A stretch of DNA of 64,000 bases from Collinsella aerofaciens (lineage in GTDB: Bacteria > Actinomycetota > Coriobacteriia > Coriobacteriales > Coriobacteriaceae). This document shows, piece after piece, positions 16,055-25,495 of the stretch. Every line of letters begins with the position of its first letter. Positions within the stretch are counted from its first letter, which is position 1. The DNA is taken from positions 1 to 64,000 of the forward strand of contig NZ_JAQLDQ010000002.1 in assembly GCF_028209395.1 (NCBI RefSeq), given 5' to 3'. A program made the translations under genes and the position numbers. The notes beneath the pieces are model-generated. The model was not told where the DNA came from and made no database searches. It saw only the letters and a program-made list of their open reading frames with translations.

Positions 16055-16856
16055 AAGACTTCTCCAGTCAGAATTGAAGCATGTGAGCAAATGGGCGTAC
16101 GCCTTAATCCTGGTAATTTATGCGTACATGGTGATATTGCAGCTTAATTCTTTCCCGATGTGGTTCTGTAGCCTCCGTGAGAACAGTTTCTTGGGCTTTT
16201 TCCCAGACCCGACGCTTCCGCTATCGGCGGAGGATGTCCTTCTATTTGGTAATGCAGAGGTTTTTCGTGGTCTGCTGTTCAACGTAGCCCCGTTGGCTCA
16301 TGCATTGTTCTTTCCGTTCATCGCGGCTTGCATTGTACCGCGCTTTGTCAGTTCGGGCTTTATTGAGGAACCGTGGGGGTTGTCGGAGGCTCGGGGAGGG
16401 AAGCGTGTGTGCGCTATCGTTGCGCGAGCGACGCTGTCTTCTTTCGCGCTTTTGGGCGCTTTTATCCTGTCGAGTGTCGTTTTGTACTGCCTTAATTGCA
16501 CGATCGTTTTGGATGCTCAACAGTATTTCAACCTGAATATATTTTGCTATCGACTTCTTCTGGCGAGTGCCGTCTGTCTTGCATATGTGGTCTCTTGCGT
16601 GATCGCTGTTTCCTATTTTGGGGCCGGCTTCGGTCCGATTGGCATGCTGCTGCTTGTCAACGTCGTAGCGATCTATATACAGCTCTGGGCCAATTCCATG
16701 CTTCCGCTTCCAGCCTCGATGCTCATGTGGATTTGCGGCGTGACCCCGTTGGGGAATGGTCAATGCATTTCGATTTTAATTGACTGTCTCATAAACGTAG
16801 CAAGCGTTGTTGCCATTTGCTTTACTGTCGACCGATTGCGGTCGAGATTTCTCTGA
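16038..16856 (+). CDS. ABC-2 type permease, subunit 2
   Basis: 272 residues with about six membrane helices. The ATG at 16038 lies within the end of the previous gene (17-bp overlap); a GTG at 16029 is an alternative. Like its partner it has few conserved residues. The two dissimilar permeases and one ATPase form a complete heteromeric exporter. It ends at 16856 without a clear private terminator; a GC-rich hairpin at 16895-16932 follows. Confidence 0.75.
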   Translation: MARQIKRLLQSELKHVSKWAYALILVIYAYMVILQLNSFPMWFCSLRENSFLGFFPDPTLPLSAEDVLLFGNAEVFRGLLFNVAPLAHALFFPFIAACIVPRFVSSGFIEEPWGLSEARGGKRVCAIVARATLSSFALLGAFILSSVVLYCLNCTIVLDAQQYFNLNIFCYRLLLASAVCLAYVVSCVIAVSYFGAGFGPIGMLLLVNVVAIYIQLWANSMLPLPASMLMWICGVTPLGNGQCISILIDCLINVASVVAICFTVDRLRSRFL

Positions 16857-16894
16857 TTGTTTGTGAGGGATAATCATACCGAGCATATCAAATA

Positions 16895-16934
16895 CAGGGG
16901 GACGGGCACCGTAGCTGGTGTCCGCCCCCCTGGC
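16895..16934. terminator. Bidirectional hairpin between convergent genes
   Basis: CAGGGGGaCGGgCACC pairs with GGTGtCCGCCCCCCTGG. It lies between the convergent ABC exporter and amino-acid importer operons and contains GGGGGACGGG, the core seen in many other palindromes of this window. Read on the minus strand it is followed by TATTTG. Confidence 0.7.
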
Positions 16935-16965
16935 TTAGGAGGCTTTAACCTGAGTGGTTCGCGAG

Positions 16966-17775
16966 CTAGCGGGCCTGCTTTACCTTGGCCGCTGCTTCGA
17001 CAAACGACTTCCACAGGTTAAAGTCGGTCTCGAGCGTCTTCCACGTGTACTCAGGGTGCCATTGCACGCCCAAGCAGAATGGCTGGCCTTCGACCTCGAT
17101 GCACTCGGGAACGCCGTCGGTTGCCTTGGCGACCAAACGCGTGCTCTTACCCAGATGATCGACGCAGCAGTGGTGTGCGGAGTTGGTCTGGATCAGCCTG
17201 TGCCCGCCAAGCGCGCGCTCCAACAGCGAGCCCGGCACGACCTCGACGGGATGCACGGGGTCGTTGAGCACGTGGCTATGGCGCCACTGCGTGCGGCCCT
17301 CGCGAGCGCCCAGGCTCGGCACGTCCATGCACAGGGTGCCGCCAGTGGCGACATTGAGCAACTGCGTGCCGCGGCAGGTGGTAAAGAGCGGCTTTTTGGC
17401 GCGGAGTACCTCGCCGACCAGCTTAAACTCAAAGCTATCGCGGATCTCGCAGCAGAGGGTGGGGTCGTAGGGTCGATCATCGCCCCAACGTTTGGGGTTG
17501 ACATCGGGGCCGCCGGGAATGGCGATGCCGTCGGCGATATCGACGTAATGACGGATGACCTCAATGTCCTCGGTGATGGACATCTGCAGCGGCAGGCCGC
17601 CGGCGGCAAGGATGGCATCGACAAAGACACTTGCGATTTCCTCGTTGGGGGAGAGCGTTTCGCTTAAAAACGGCTTCGCCTCTTCCCAGCGCGGCGCCAC
17701 CAGGATGAGCGGACGGTCGGCGGGGTCGACGTTGACGTGCGGGGTGTATGACGATGAAGTGCGAGTTCCGATCAT
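16966..17775 (-). CDS. Gamma-glutamyl-gamma-aminobutyrate hydrolase family protein (C26)
   Basis: 269 residues from the ATG at 17775. A class-I glutamine-amidotransferase fold with the nucleophile Cys134 in TTCRGTQLLNV and the His240/Glu242 dyad in VQWHPEY. The IPGGPDVNP segment is typical of the PuuD group, which cleaves gamma-glutamyl bonds. It is the last gene of the polar amino-acid ABC importer operon. This suggests that the importer takes up a gamma-glutamyl compound, or that the released glutamate or amine is used with it. That link is inferred. Confidence 0.88.
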   Translation of the reverse strand: MIGTRTSSSYTPHVNVDPADRPLILVAPRWEEAKPFLSETLSPNEEIASVFVDAILAAGGLPLQMSITEDIEVIRHYVDIADGIAIPGGPDVNPKRWGDDRPYDPTLCCEIRDSFEFKLVGEVLRAKKPLFTTCRGTQLLNVATGGTLCMDVPSLGAREGRTQWRHSHVLNDPVHPVEVVPGSLLERALGGHRLIQTNSAHHCCVDHLGKSTRLVAKATDGVPECIEVEGQPFCLGVQWHPEYTWKTLETDFNLWKSFVEAAAKVKQAR

Positions 17776-17827
17776 AGGTGTTGCTTTCGAGTTTGGATGG
17801 TCATGGCGAGCGGATATGGCAATTGGG

Positions 17828-18592
<765 letters not shown>

Positions 18593-18628
18593 GGTGCTCG
18601 GCTCCTTATGACTCGAAATGGTAAATCG

Positions 18629-19462
18629 TTAGCGAATGATGGTCGCGCCGGTCTTGTGCGAAACGTAGACAGCGGCCTTGTTGATTGCGACGTTGATGAG
18701 GATATAGATGACCGCGATCACCAGGTAGACCGACACGAGGGCGTCGTAGTTGGTAATGAGCACGCGGGCGTTTTGCATAAGGTCGGGGTAGCTCACCACG
18801 TAGGCGACGGTGGTGTCTTTGACGACGACCACAAGCTGCGAAATCAACGACGGAATAATAAATCGAATAGCCTGCGGCAGCACGATTTTAAAGGTGATTT
18901 TAGCCTTGGAGAGACCGAGCGCCTGGGCGGCCTCGACCTGGCCGCGCGGCACGGCGTTTACGCCGGCGCGGAAGATCTCGGCAAGCACGCCGGCTGCAGC
19001 GAGCGCGACGGGAAGCGTAAGCATCCAAAACGACGGCAGCGCGATCTTGTACTGGGGCAGCACCAAAAAGAAGAAGTAGATGAACAGCAGGCTCGGCACG
19101 CCGCGGAAGAAATCGGTGAGCACGCGGCAGACCAGCTGCAGTGGCTTGATGTCGCTCGTGCGGCCGAGCATAAGGGCCAAGCCCAGCACCAGTGCGATGG
19201 CGCCGGCGGTGAGCGCGACCTTAACGGTGCCCTCAAAGCCGGCAAGCAAAAACTTCCAGGTGGTGAGGTGCGTAAAGAAGTACCAGTAATGGACCGAAAG
19301 CTGGCCGGTCACATAAAAGCGCTGCAGTACCAGAGCGATGAGCGCGGCCACGGCAACAAGTGAGATGGCGGTGCCGACGCGAATCTTGGCGCGCATCTTG
19401 GGGCCGGGAGCCTCGTAGAGCGCATCGCGCATGGTGAGCGCGGAGGTGGAGTGCTTGCTCAT
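18629..19462 (-). CDS. Polar amino-acid ABC transporter permease 1
   Basis: 277 residues. A HisM/GlnP-type inner-membrane permease with the EAA-loop region (FRAGVNAVPRGQVEAAQALGLSKAKITFKIVLPQA) that docks on the ATPase. There are about five membrane helices after a roughly 25-residue cytoplasmic N-terminus. It overlaps the preceding permease gene by 4 bp, so the pair is made stoichiometrically. Confidence 0.92.
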   Translation of the reverse strand: MSKHSTSALTMRDALYEAPGPKMRAKIRVGTAISLVAVAALIALVLQRFYVTGQLSVHYWYFFTHLTTWKFLLAGFEGTVKVALTAGAIALVLGLALMLGRTSDIKPLQLVCRVLTDFFRGVPSLLFIYFFFLVLPQYKIALPSFWMLTLPVALAAAGVLAEIFRAGVNAVPRGQVEAAQALGLSKAKITFKIVLPQAIRFIIPSLISQLVVVVKDTTVAYVVSYPDLMQNARVLITNYDALVSVYLVIAVIYILINVAINKAAVYVSHKTGATIIR

Positions 19463-20118
19463 CGGAGGATCCTCACCTTCTTATCGATATAGTTGCCAAT
19501 GTGGCTCACCACAAAGGCCGTGCCCAGGTAGCCGAGCGCCGAGATAAAGAACGCGGCGACGCCGCCGAGCGAGCGCGTGTTGATGTAGCTCACCACGCCG
19601 GTGAGCTCCTGCGGTTTAAGCGGCACCTGACTGCCGAGCGCGGTGGTGAGCATGACGGCGATAAAGAGGTTGGTCATGGGCAGCACGCTCGAGCGCAGCG
19701 CCTGCGGAATCACGATCTTGGCGAGGATACGGCTGAAGCTCATGCCCAGCGAGCGGGCGGCTTCCACCTGGCCGACACCGACGGTGTTGATGCCGCTCAT
19801 AAAGTTCTCGGAGCCAAAGGCAGAACCCAAGAGCACTGTGGCGACGATGACGCAGGTGCGGTAGGGCAGGACGACCTTGAGCGGCGGCAGCGCGTAGACG
19901 ACGATAATGAGCAGCGCGATGCCGGGGATGTTACGGAAGACCTGGACATACAGGTCGCCAAAGACGCGCAGCGGCTTGAGCGGCGACACGCGCATCACGG
20001 TGACGGCGACGGCCAGCACCATGGCGATGGCAAACGACTCAAGCGTCATGCCCCAGGTTGCTAGCAGCGCGTCGATATAGTTCTGGCCATAGAGCGACCA
20101 GAGCTCGGAGAGACTCAT
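19459..20118 (-). CDS. Polar amino-acid ABC transporter permease 2
   Basis: 219 residues. The second HisM/GlnP-type permease, with the EAA loop SGINTVGVGQVEAARSLGMSF and five hydrophobic segments. GGGAGGTCCGC precedes the ATG. It is separated from the binding-protein gene by 138 bp containing a GC-rich hairpin (20142-20168). Confidence 0.92.
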   Translation of the reverse strand: MSLSELWSLYGQNYIDALLATWGMTLESFAIAMVLAVAVTVMRVSPLKPLRVFGDLYVQVFRNIPGIALLIIVVYALPPLKVVLPYRTCVIVATVLLGSAFGSENFMSGINTVGVGQVEAARSLGMSFSRILAKIVIPQALRSSVLPMTNLFIAVMLTTALGSQVPLKPQELTGVVSYINTRSLGGVAAFFISALGYLGTAFVVSHIGNYIDKKVRILR

Positions 20119-20141
20119 GCGGACCTCCCGCCGGTAAGGAA

Positions 20142-20168
20142 AGGGGCTCCCGTGTGTACGGAAGCCCC
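20142..20168 (-). terminator. Intra-operon hairpin after the binding-protein gene
   Basis: On the minus strand, GGGGCTTCCG and CGGGAGCCCC(T) form a stem followed by TTTCC. It is placed between the solute-binding-protein gene and the permease genes. It is probably a partial terminator or RNA stabiliser that allows more binding protein than membrane subunit, a common arrangement. Confidence 0.6.
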
Positions 20169-20256
20169 GACAACTCAGTGAGGAAACAGTTTAGCGCAAT
20201 AAAGCGCATCGTGCGTTTCCGTATGGTTTCGTAGCGGCCGTTACTAGGCTCGCTGC

Positions 20257-21252
20257 CTAGGCGCCGATCTCGGGCAGCTCGGGAACATTGGTGTCGCCCG
20301 TACGGTCGCCAATGCAGATCTGCCACAGCTCGGTCCAGGTGCCGTCGTCCTCGATCTTCTTAAGGAAGTCGTTGACAAAGGCGACGCCGTCGGAATCGAG
20401 CGGCAGGCCGATACCATAGGGCTCCTTGCTGCCGAAGGGCTTGCCGGCGATCTTGTACTTACCGGGCTCGCGGACCAGGGCGCTCTGCTGCATGTTGTTA
20501 TCGATGACGTAGGCGTCAACGCGGCCCTGCTGGAGTGCCTGGCGGGCCTCCTCGTCGGTCTTGAACTCCTGCTGGCTGGCCTTGGGGGCGAACTCCTCCA
20601 GGATGGCGGGGCCGTTGGAGCCGGACTGGACGGCGACGTTCTTGTCGGCCAGGTCGTCGACGCTCTTGATGTCGTCGTTGTCGGCGAGCACCAGGATAGC
20701 CTGCTGGGTGTAGTAGTAGGGACCGGCGAAGGAGACGAGCTTCTTGCGCTCGTCAGTGATGGTGTAGGTGGCAAAGACAGCGTCGACCTGGCCGTTCTGC
20801 AGGACGGACTCGCGCGTGTCCGAGGTCACCTGGGTGATCTCGACCTTGTTCTCGCCCAGAATGTAGTTGGACAGGAGCTGTGCGATACCGGCGTCGAAGC
20901 CGCGGGTCTGACCGTCTTTCTCGTTGAGGAGGGAGAAAAGTGTGGAGGTCTGAACGCCACCGATCTTAAAGACACCGGCGTCCTTGACGGCCGTGGCCCA
21001 GGTGCTGGCGGCGATGGCGTCGTCATCGGCCTTGGGGCCGTTGTCGACGAGTTTGTCGAATGCCTTGGCATCGAGTATGGTGGAAGCCTCGGTATCTTCG
21101 GAGCTCTTGGAGGAGCCGGCGGCGGAACCCTTGTCGGCCTCGGCGCTGGTGTCGGAGCAGCCGGCAAGACCAAGGCCGGCAACGGTTGCGAAGGTGGCGG
21201 CGACAAAGCCGCGGCGGTCGAGAACGACCTGCTGGGAGAGGTTTTTGCTCAT
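20257..21252 (-). CDS. Amino-acid ABC transporter substrate-binding lipoprotein
   Basis: 331 residues. The N-terminus carries a twin-arginine (Arg13-Arg14, DRRGFVAAT) and a lipobox LAGC with lipidated Cys32, so it is a Tat-type lipoprotein anchored outside the membrane. After a Ser/Glu-rich linker comes a family-3 solute-binding domain (GFDAGIAQLLS, TVTDERK-like, LVLADNDDIKSVDDLADKNVAVQSGSNG). It feeds the permeases downstream. GAAAGGTG precedes the ATG. An 80-bp-period hairpin array lies upstream. Confidence 0.93.
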   Translation of the reverse strand: MSKNLSQQVVLDRRGFVAATFATVAGLGLAGCSDTSAEADKGSAAGSSKSSEDTEASTILDAKAFDKLVDNGPKADDDAIAASTWATAVKDAGVFKIGGVQTSTLFSLLNEKDGQTRGFDAGIAQLLSNYILGENKVEITQVTSDTRESVLQNGQVDAVFATYTITDERKKLVSFAGPYYYTQQAILVLADNDDIKSVDDLADKNVAVQSGSNGPAILEEFAPKASQQEFKTDEEARQALQQGRVDAYVIDNNMQQSALVREPGKYKIAGKPFGSKEPYGIGLPLDSDGVAFVNDFLKKIEDDGTWTELWQICIGDRTGDTNVPELPEIGA

Positions 21253-21365
21253 GGTAGAACACCTTTCTCAATAAAATCCCTAGCGGTTGAGTAGAGTTAT
21301 ACCCTATCGCGCTCAAATGGGTCAACACGAAATAACTCAGAAACATACTTACCTTATGGGTTATT

Positions 21366-21404
21366 CTACCTACCATAAAGGGACAGGCACCTTTGTGGTG
21401 GTTC
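21366..21404. repeat. Palindromic repeat family C, partial copy
   Basis: CTACCATAAAGGGACAGGCA followed by CCTTTGTGGTGG. It resembles the intact copy at 44376-44420 and carries the GGGACAGG core. Confidence 0.65.
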
Positions 21405-21435
21405 TTGCAGATGCAGCGGCATGCCTTGCTGTTTT

Positions 21436-21653
21436 GTCTCGATCTGTAACATCTGCAGCCATTTTTGCCGAGTAACTGTTACAGATTGAGATTTTCTCTT
21501 CAGGGGAATTCGAATGTCTCGATCTGTAACAGGTAGACGGCCAGAAGGTCTCTATCTGTTACAGATTGAGACAAAGGTCAGGGACTAAGACGTCTTGTAT
21601 AGATCTGTAACAGTTAGACGGGAATTCGGGCCCTAGATGTTACAGATTGAGAT
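21436..21653. repeat. Array of three hairpins with an 80-bp period
   Basis: Each unit has a left arm GATCTGTAAC (21441, 21521 and 21602) and a right arm GTTACAGATTGAGA (21478, 21558 and 21639), with stems of 10-17 bp. The periods are 80 and 81 bp on both arms, but the loops and linkers differ. It lies between the dxs terminator and the binding-protein gene and fills most of the 21253-21707 gap, which has no gene. It is not a CRISPR: the repeats are inverted and there are only three units. Confidence 0.85.
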
Positions 21654-21663
21654 AGTTGAGCTC

Positions 21664-21706
21664 AAAAATAAAAACTTCCGCAGGGGTGCTTCCCTTGCGG
21701 AGGTTT
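21664..21706 (-). terminator. Terminator after dxs
   Basis: On the minus strand, CCTCCGCAAGGG and CCCCTGCGGAAG form a stem followed by TTTTTATTTTT, immediately after the dxs stop codon. Confidence 0.92.
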
Positions 21707-21707
21707 T

Positions 21708-23489
21708 TTACTCGTTGAGTAGCCTTACGGCCTCGGCGGCCATGTTCTCGACCGTCATGCCGTTCTGAGCGAGCAACTCGTTGGGGTCGTAGCGGTCGGG
21801 GAAGCCCTTGGCGATGCCAAAAGTGCGCGTGCGCACGGGCGTGCAGGCCAAGTAGCACGCGACACGCTCGCCCCAGCCACCGTCCAAGATGCCGTCCTCG
21901 AGGGTGACGACAACGCGATGCTCGGCGGCAAGGCTGTCGAGGAACTCGCGGTCAAGCTTGGTTGCAAAGCGAGGGTTGACGAGCGTGGCCTCGATGCCGT
22001 ACTCGGCAGCCAAGCGATTTGCCACGTGCTCGCCCAGCTCAAAGAAGTCGCCAAGTGCGAGCACGGCCACGTCGCGGCCCTGGCGCACCACGTTGTAGCG
22101 AACGGCGCTGTAGTCGGTGTCTTCGGCAGGCGCCAGGTCGGGGCGGCTTACCAGGCCAATGCCCGGTACACGGATCGCTACGGGATGCTCGCGGTGGTCG
22201 AGCGACCAGCTCAGCATGGACAGATATTCCTCCATGCAGGCCGGTGCCAAGTAGTGCATGTTGGGAAGACCGCCCAGCATGGAAATATCAAAGAACGAAA
22301 GATGCGTCTCGGATGTGGTGCCAAAGATCGACGCGCCAAATACAAGGATCGTCGCCGGGGCATCGTTGAGGCACAGGTCGTGCCACAGTTCGTCGTAGGC
22401 GCGCTGCAAAAACGTGCCGTACACGCCAAAGACCGGCTTGGCACCGGCGCTGGCGAGCGCGGTGGCAAAGGTGACGGCGTGCTCCTCGGCAATGCCCACA
22501 TCGACGAACTGTTTGCCGGCGGCAGCGCGAAGCTCGGGTGTAAAGCCCATGATGTAGGGCGTGGCGGCCGTGATGCCCACGACCTGCGGATCGTGCTCGA
22601 TGGCGGCGCTGAGCGCCTCGCCCGTAATGTCGGCATAGGTGCGCGGCGCAGGCTCGCTCGGATGGCCCGGGCAGAGCTTGCGCCCAGTCGCCATGTCAAA
22701 CGGACCCACGTGGTGCCAGCGCTCGGGGTCGCTCTGGGCCGGCTCAAAGCCCTTGCCCTTGGCGGTGGAGACGTGCAGCACGATGGGATGATCGATATTG
22801 CGCAGTTCCTGCAGCGCGTCGACCAGGGCCAACACATCGTTACCGGCGTCCAGATAGCGGTAGTCGAGCCCCATCGCGCGGAAAACGTTGCGCTCGCAGG
22901 TGCCGTTGCTGGCGCGCAGCTCGGCCAGATTGCGATACAGGCCACCGTGGTTTTCGGCGATGGACTGGTCGTTGTCATTGACGATGATGATCAGGTTGCT
23001 GTCGAGCTCGGCGGCATTGTTAAAGCCCTCAAACGCCAGACCGCCCGAAAGCGAACCGTCGCCAATGATAGTAATGACGTTGTAGCTGTCGCCCGCCAGA
23101 TCGCGGGCGTGTGCCAAGCCGCAGCCCAGGCTCACCGATGTGGAGGTGTGGCCCATGGCGAACAGGTCGTGTTCGGACTCGTCGGGATTGGCAAAGCCAG
23201 AGGCCTCGCCGTAGCGTGCCGGGTCGATATAAGTGTACGCGCGCCCAGTCAGCGCCTTGTGGGCATAGGTCTGGTGCGACACGTCAAAGACAATTTTGTC
23301 GGTGGGGGAGTTAAACACGCGATGGAGCGCAACCGTAAGCTCAACGACGCCCAGGTTGGGGGCAACGTGCCCGCCGACGGCGGCGGAGCTTTCGAGGATG
23401 GCGTGGCGGATCTCGCCGCAGAGCAGCGGAAGCTCGGCGCAATCGAGAGCCTTGACATCCTCGGGCGTTGTCGTTTGCGTAAGCAGCAT
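21708..23489 (-). CDS. dxs: 1-deoxy-D-xylulose-5-phosphate synthase
   Basis: 593 residues, slightly shorter than the usual 620-640. A thiamine-diphosphate enzyme joining pyruvate and glyceraldehyde 3-phosphate, the first step of the MEP isoprenoid pathway. Its product also feeds thiamine and pyridoxal synthesis in some bacteria. Visible motifs are GGHVAPNLGVVELTVALH, GHTSTSVSLG, the ThDP site GDGSLSGG with NDNDQSIAENHGG, a pyrimidine-domain DVGIAEEHAVTFA and the C-terminal transketolase domain. GGAGTAACC lies upstream. A GC hairpin (23515-23541) lies in its leader. It is divergent from the HD-hydrolase gene. Confidence 0.93.
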   Translation of the reverse strand: MLLTQTTTPEDVKALDCAELPLLCGEIRHAILESSAAVGGHVAPNLGVVELTVALHRVFNSPTDKIVFDVSHQTYAHKALTGRAYTYIDPARYGEASGFANPDESEHDLFAMGHTSTSVSLGCGLAHARDLAGDSYNVITIIGDGSLSGGLAFEGFNNAAELDSNLIIIVNDNDQSIAENHGGLYRNLAELRASNGTCERNVFRAMGLDYRYLDAGNDVLALVDALQELRNIDHPIVLHVSTAKGKGFEPAQSDPERWHHVGPFDMATGRKLCPGHPSEPAPRTYADITGEALSAAIEHDPQVVGITAATPYIMGFTPELRAAAGKQFVDVGIAEEHAVTFATALASAGAKPVFGVYGTFLQRAYDELWHDLCLNDAPATILVFGASIFGTTSETHLSFFDISMLGGLPNMHYLAPACMEEYLSMLSWSLDHREHPVAIRVPGIGLVSRPDLAPAEDTDYSAVRYNVVRQGRDVAVLALGDFFELGEHVANRLAAEYGIEATLVNPRFATKLDREFLDSLAAEHRVVVTLEDGILDGGWGERVACYLACTPVRTRTFGIAKGFPDRYDPNELLAQNGMTVENMAAEAVRLLNE

Positions 23490-23717
23490 CGTTGTGGGTT
23501 ACTCCATGTGAATCGTGCGCCGGCACTCCCTCGGCCGGCACAATTGCACAAGACAGTCTCGCACATTTTGGCGTTTGATATGTGACGGCGGCGCGGTAAT
23601 TCGCCAACTGGTGGGGCAAAACGTTTTGTCCGATGCCATACTGGTAATTTCGATGATGATTTTATTCATTGCGTGCAGGCTGCGGCTTGCCGCCGAGCGC
23701 CGCCGGAAGGAGGCCGC

Positions 23718-24275
23718 ATGTCCGATACCGTTCGTGCCGAGAAAATCGCGCGCGAGGTCGACGATGCCGCCCGTCAGCTTGCCCAGGCGGGCCGCTTGGA
23801 CCTGATGCATGAGTTTATCCAACATGGCGATGTGACGGTCTATACACATGTGACCTCGGTAGCGCGGGCAAGTCTGTCCTTTGCCGAGCGCCTGGGCCGC
23901 GTCGGTATCTCCGTCGACCGCTTATCGCTGCTGCGCGGGGCCCTGCTGCACGATTACTTTCTCTATGACTGGCACGACCCCGACCCAAGCCATCGACTGC
24001 ATGGCTTTCGTCACCCGTTTTTTGCCCTGGCGCGTGCGGAGGAAGATTTTGAGCTGACGTCGCGCGAGCGGAATATCATCGCGCGCCATATGTTTCCGCT
24101 GGTGCCGGTGCCGCCGACGTGTCGTGAGGCATGGATTGTGTGCCTGGCGGATAAATGGTGCGCACTGCGCGAGACGATTGCCGGCCGTCTGCCGCGCAAA
24201 GGCGGCGCGAACGATTTGAACGAGGGCCCGAGTGACGGCTCGAGCAAAGAATCGAACGAAAAGAGGAGTGAGTAG
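23718..24275 (+). CDS. HD-domain hydrolase
   Basis: 185 residues from the ATG after AAGGAGG. An HD metal-dependent phosphohydrolase fold: His44, His78-Asp79 in LLHDYFLYDWHD, and later IIARHMFP and CLADKWCA. Small proteins of this type are often encoded with CmpB-like membrane proteins, as here (3 bp apart). The substrate is unknown. The tail from residue 160 is low-complexity and charged. Confidence 0.83.
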   Translation: MSDTVRAEKIAREVDDAARQLAQAGRLDLMHEFIQHGDVTVYTHVTSVARASLSFAERLGRVGISVDRLSLLRGALLHDYFLYDWHDPDPSHRLHGFRHPFFALARAEEDFELTSRERNIIARHMFPLVPVPPTCREAWIVCLADKWCALRETIAGRLPRKGGANDLNEGPSDGSSKESNEKRSE

Positions 24276-24278
24276 ACG

Positions 24279-25298
24279 GTGGGAACCGCGATCGACATGG
24301 CATTTGACGGCGCGACGCTTGCCGCCTGTCCGCTCTCGGCGCTGGTACTCTCGTTTGCCTTCTACGGTTTTTGCGGCTGGGTATGGGAGTCGACAGTCTG
24401 CGCCATGCTCAACCACGGACGCTTTGCCAACAGCGGCTTTTTGCTAGGGCCGTGTTGTCCCATCTACGGTGCGGGCGGCATCGCGTGCTGGCTGCTGCTG
24501 CGTGGAATCCCAGACGCCTCGAGCCAGTTTGTCGCTGCCGCGCTCGTATGCAGCCTGATCGAATATAGCGTGGGCGTGCTGTTGGAAAAAACGACGGGTG
24601 CCCGGTTTTGGGATTACTCGCATCTGCCGTTTAACCTGCACGGACGCATCTGCCTGTACTGGGCCTGCGCATTTGGCTTGGGTGCGTTGTGTATTTGCCG
24701 TTTAGTGGAGCCGGCATTGCTGGGGCTGCTTGGCCATCTGCCGGTGCTGATTGTGCGGCTGTCCGCCTTTATCGTCGCGGTCGCGATGATGGTCGATGCG
24801 GTGTGCTCGTTGGCCAGCTGGCGCCGCCTGTCCGATCAGCTTGAGCGTGTGCGTGCCGACCTTGCCGACCGCATCAATGAGTCGCTTGCCGACGCCTCCG
24901 ACTCTATGCTCGAACGTATTCCCGATTCGGCGATCGACTCGGTGGCGCAGACGCATATCCGCGGTCGCGCCGTTAACGCTTGGCTGGCCGAGCTGGGCGA
25001 CGCGGCGCTCGATGCCCTGCGCGAGAAGGCTTCGATGCCGACGTTTATCTCGGATGGTGCTCGCGGCCTGGCGCTTGCTGCCCGCCGCGTTGCCGATGCC
25101 GCGCCGAGCATGCCGCGTCCGTCGCTCAGTCGTCGCCTTGCCGGCAAGCGCATGAGCCGTCCGGTGCCGAGTGTGTCGCTCAGTCGTCGCGACCTGCGCT
25201 TCTTCAATGCCTTTCCGCGCTTGCGCATCAATCGCTACGAGGGCGTCATCCGGGCCACCGATCTCCGCGACCGAGCTCGCGAGCTGTTCCGGCGCTAG
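24279..25298 (+). CDS. CmpB-like (ABC-transporter type IV) membrane protein
   Basis: 339 residues with a GTG start three bases after the previous stop and AGAGGAGTG upstream. Residues about 20-180 match the putative ABC-transporter type IV / CmpB family: FCGWVWES, GRFANSGFLLGPCCPIYG, LEKTTGARFWDYS and PFNLHGRICLYW. About five membrane helices are seen. The C-terminal 150 residues are hydrophilic, Arg-rich and not recognised. Despite the family name no ATPase is nearby, and the function is unknown. Confidence 0.82.
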   Translation: MGTAIDMAFDGATLAACPLSALVLSFAFYGFCGWVWESTVCAMLNHGRFANSGFLLGPCCPIYGAGGIACWLLLRGIPDASSQFVAAALVCSLIEYSVGVLLEKTTGARFWDYSHLPFNLHGRICLYWACAFGLGALCICRLVEPALLGLLGHLPVLIVRLSAFIVAVAMMVDAVCSLASWRRLSDQLERVRADLADRINESLADASDSMLERIPDSAIDSVAQTHIRGRAVNAWLAELGDAALDALREKASMPTFISDGARGLALAARRVADAAPSMPRPSLSRRLAGKRMSRPVPSVSLSRRDLRFFNAFPRLRINRYEGVIRATDLRDRARELFRR

Positions 25299-25495
25299 GC
25301 GGGGCGGGCGCGCTCACGGCTTCCTTGCTCGCGTATTTCCCGTTCGTTTCGCGCCCGTTGCCGCGCCGTTTCCAAGATTGCGGCACCGTTTCCATTCGAC
25401 AACGCAGCGTTTAACAACGCCGTATCTGGTCTACACCAGTTGCCCCTCGGCCGCATTATGGGCGCCGACAACGTTCATGCGACCAAGGGGGACGA

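Noticed and set aside
21436..21653. CRISPR array
   Set aside because: Only three units, with inverted arms rather than direct repeats. The 80-bp period and unequal linkers do not fit spacers, and there are no cas genes.
21918..23585. A 555-codon open frame antisense to dxs
   Set aside because: dxs is clearly the real gene; the opposite frame encodes a low-complexity Gly/Val/His-rich chain without motifs.
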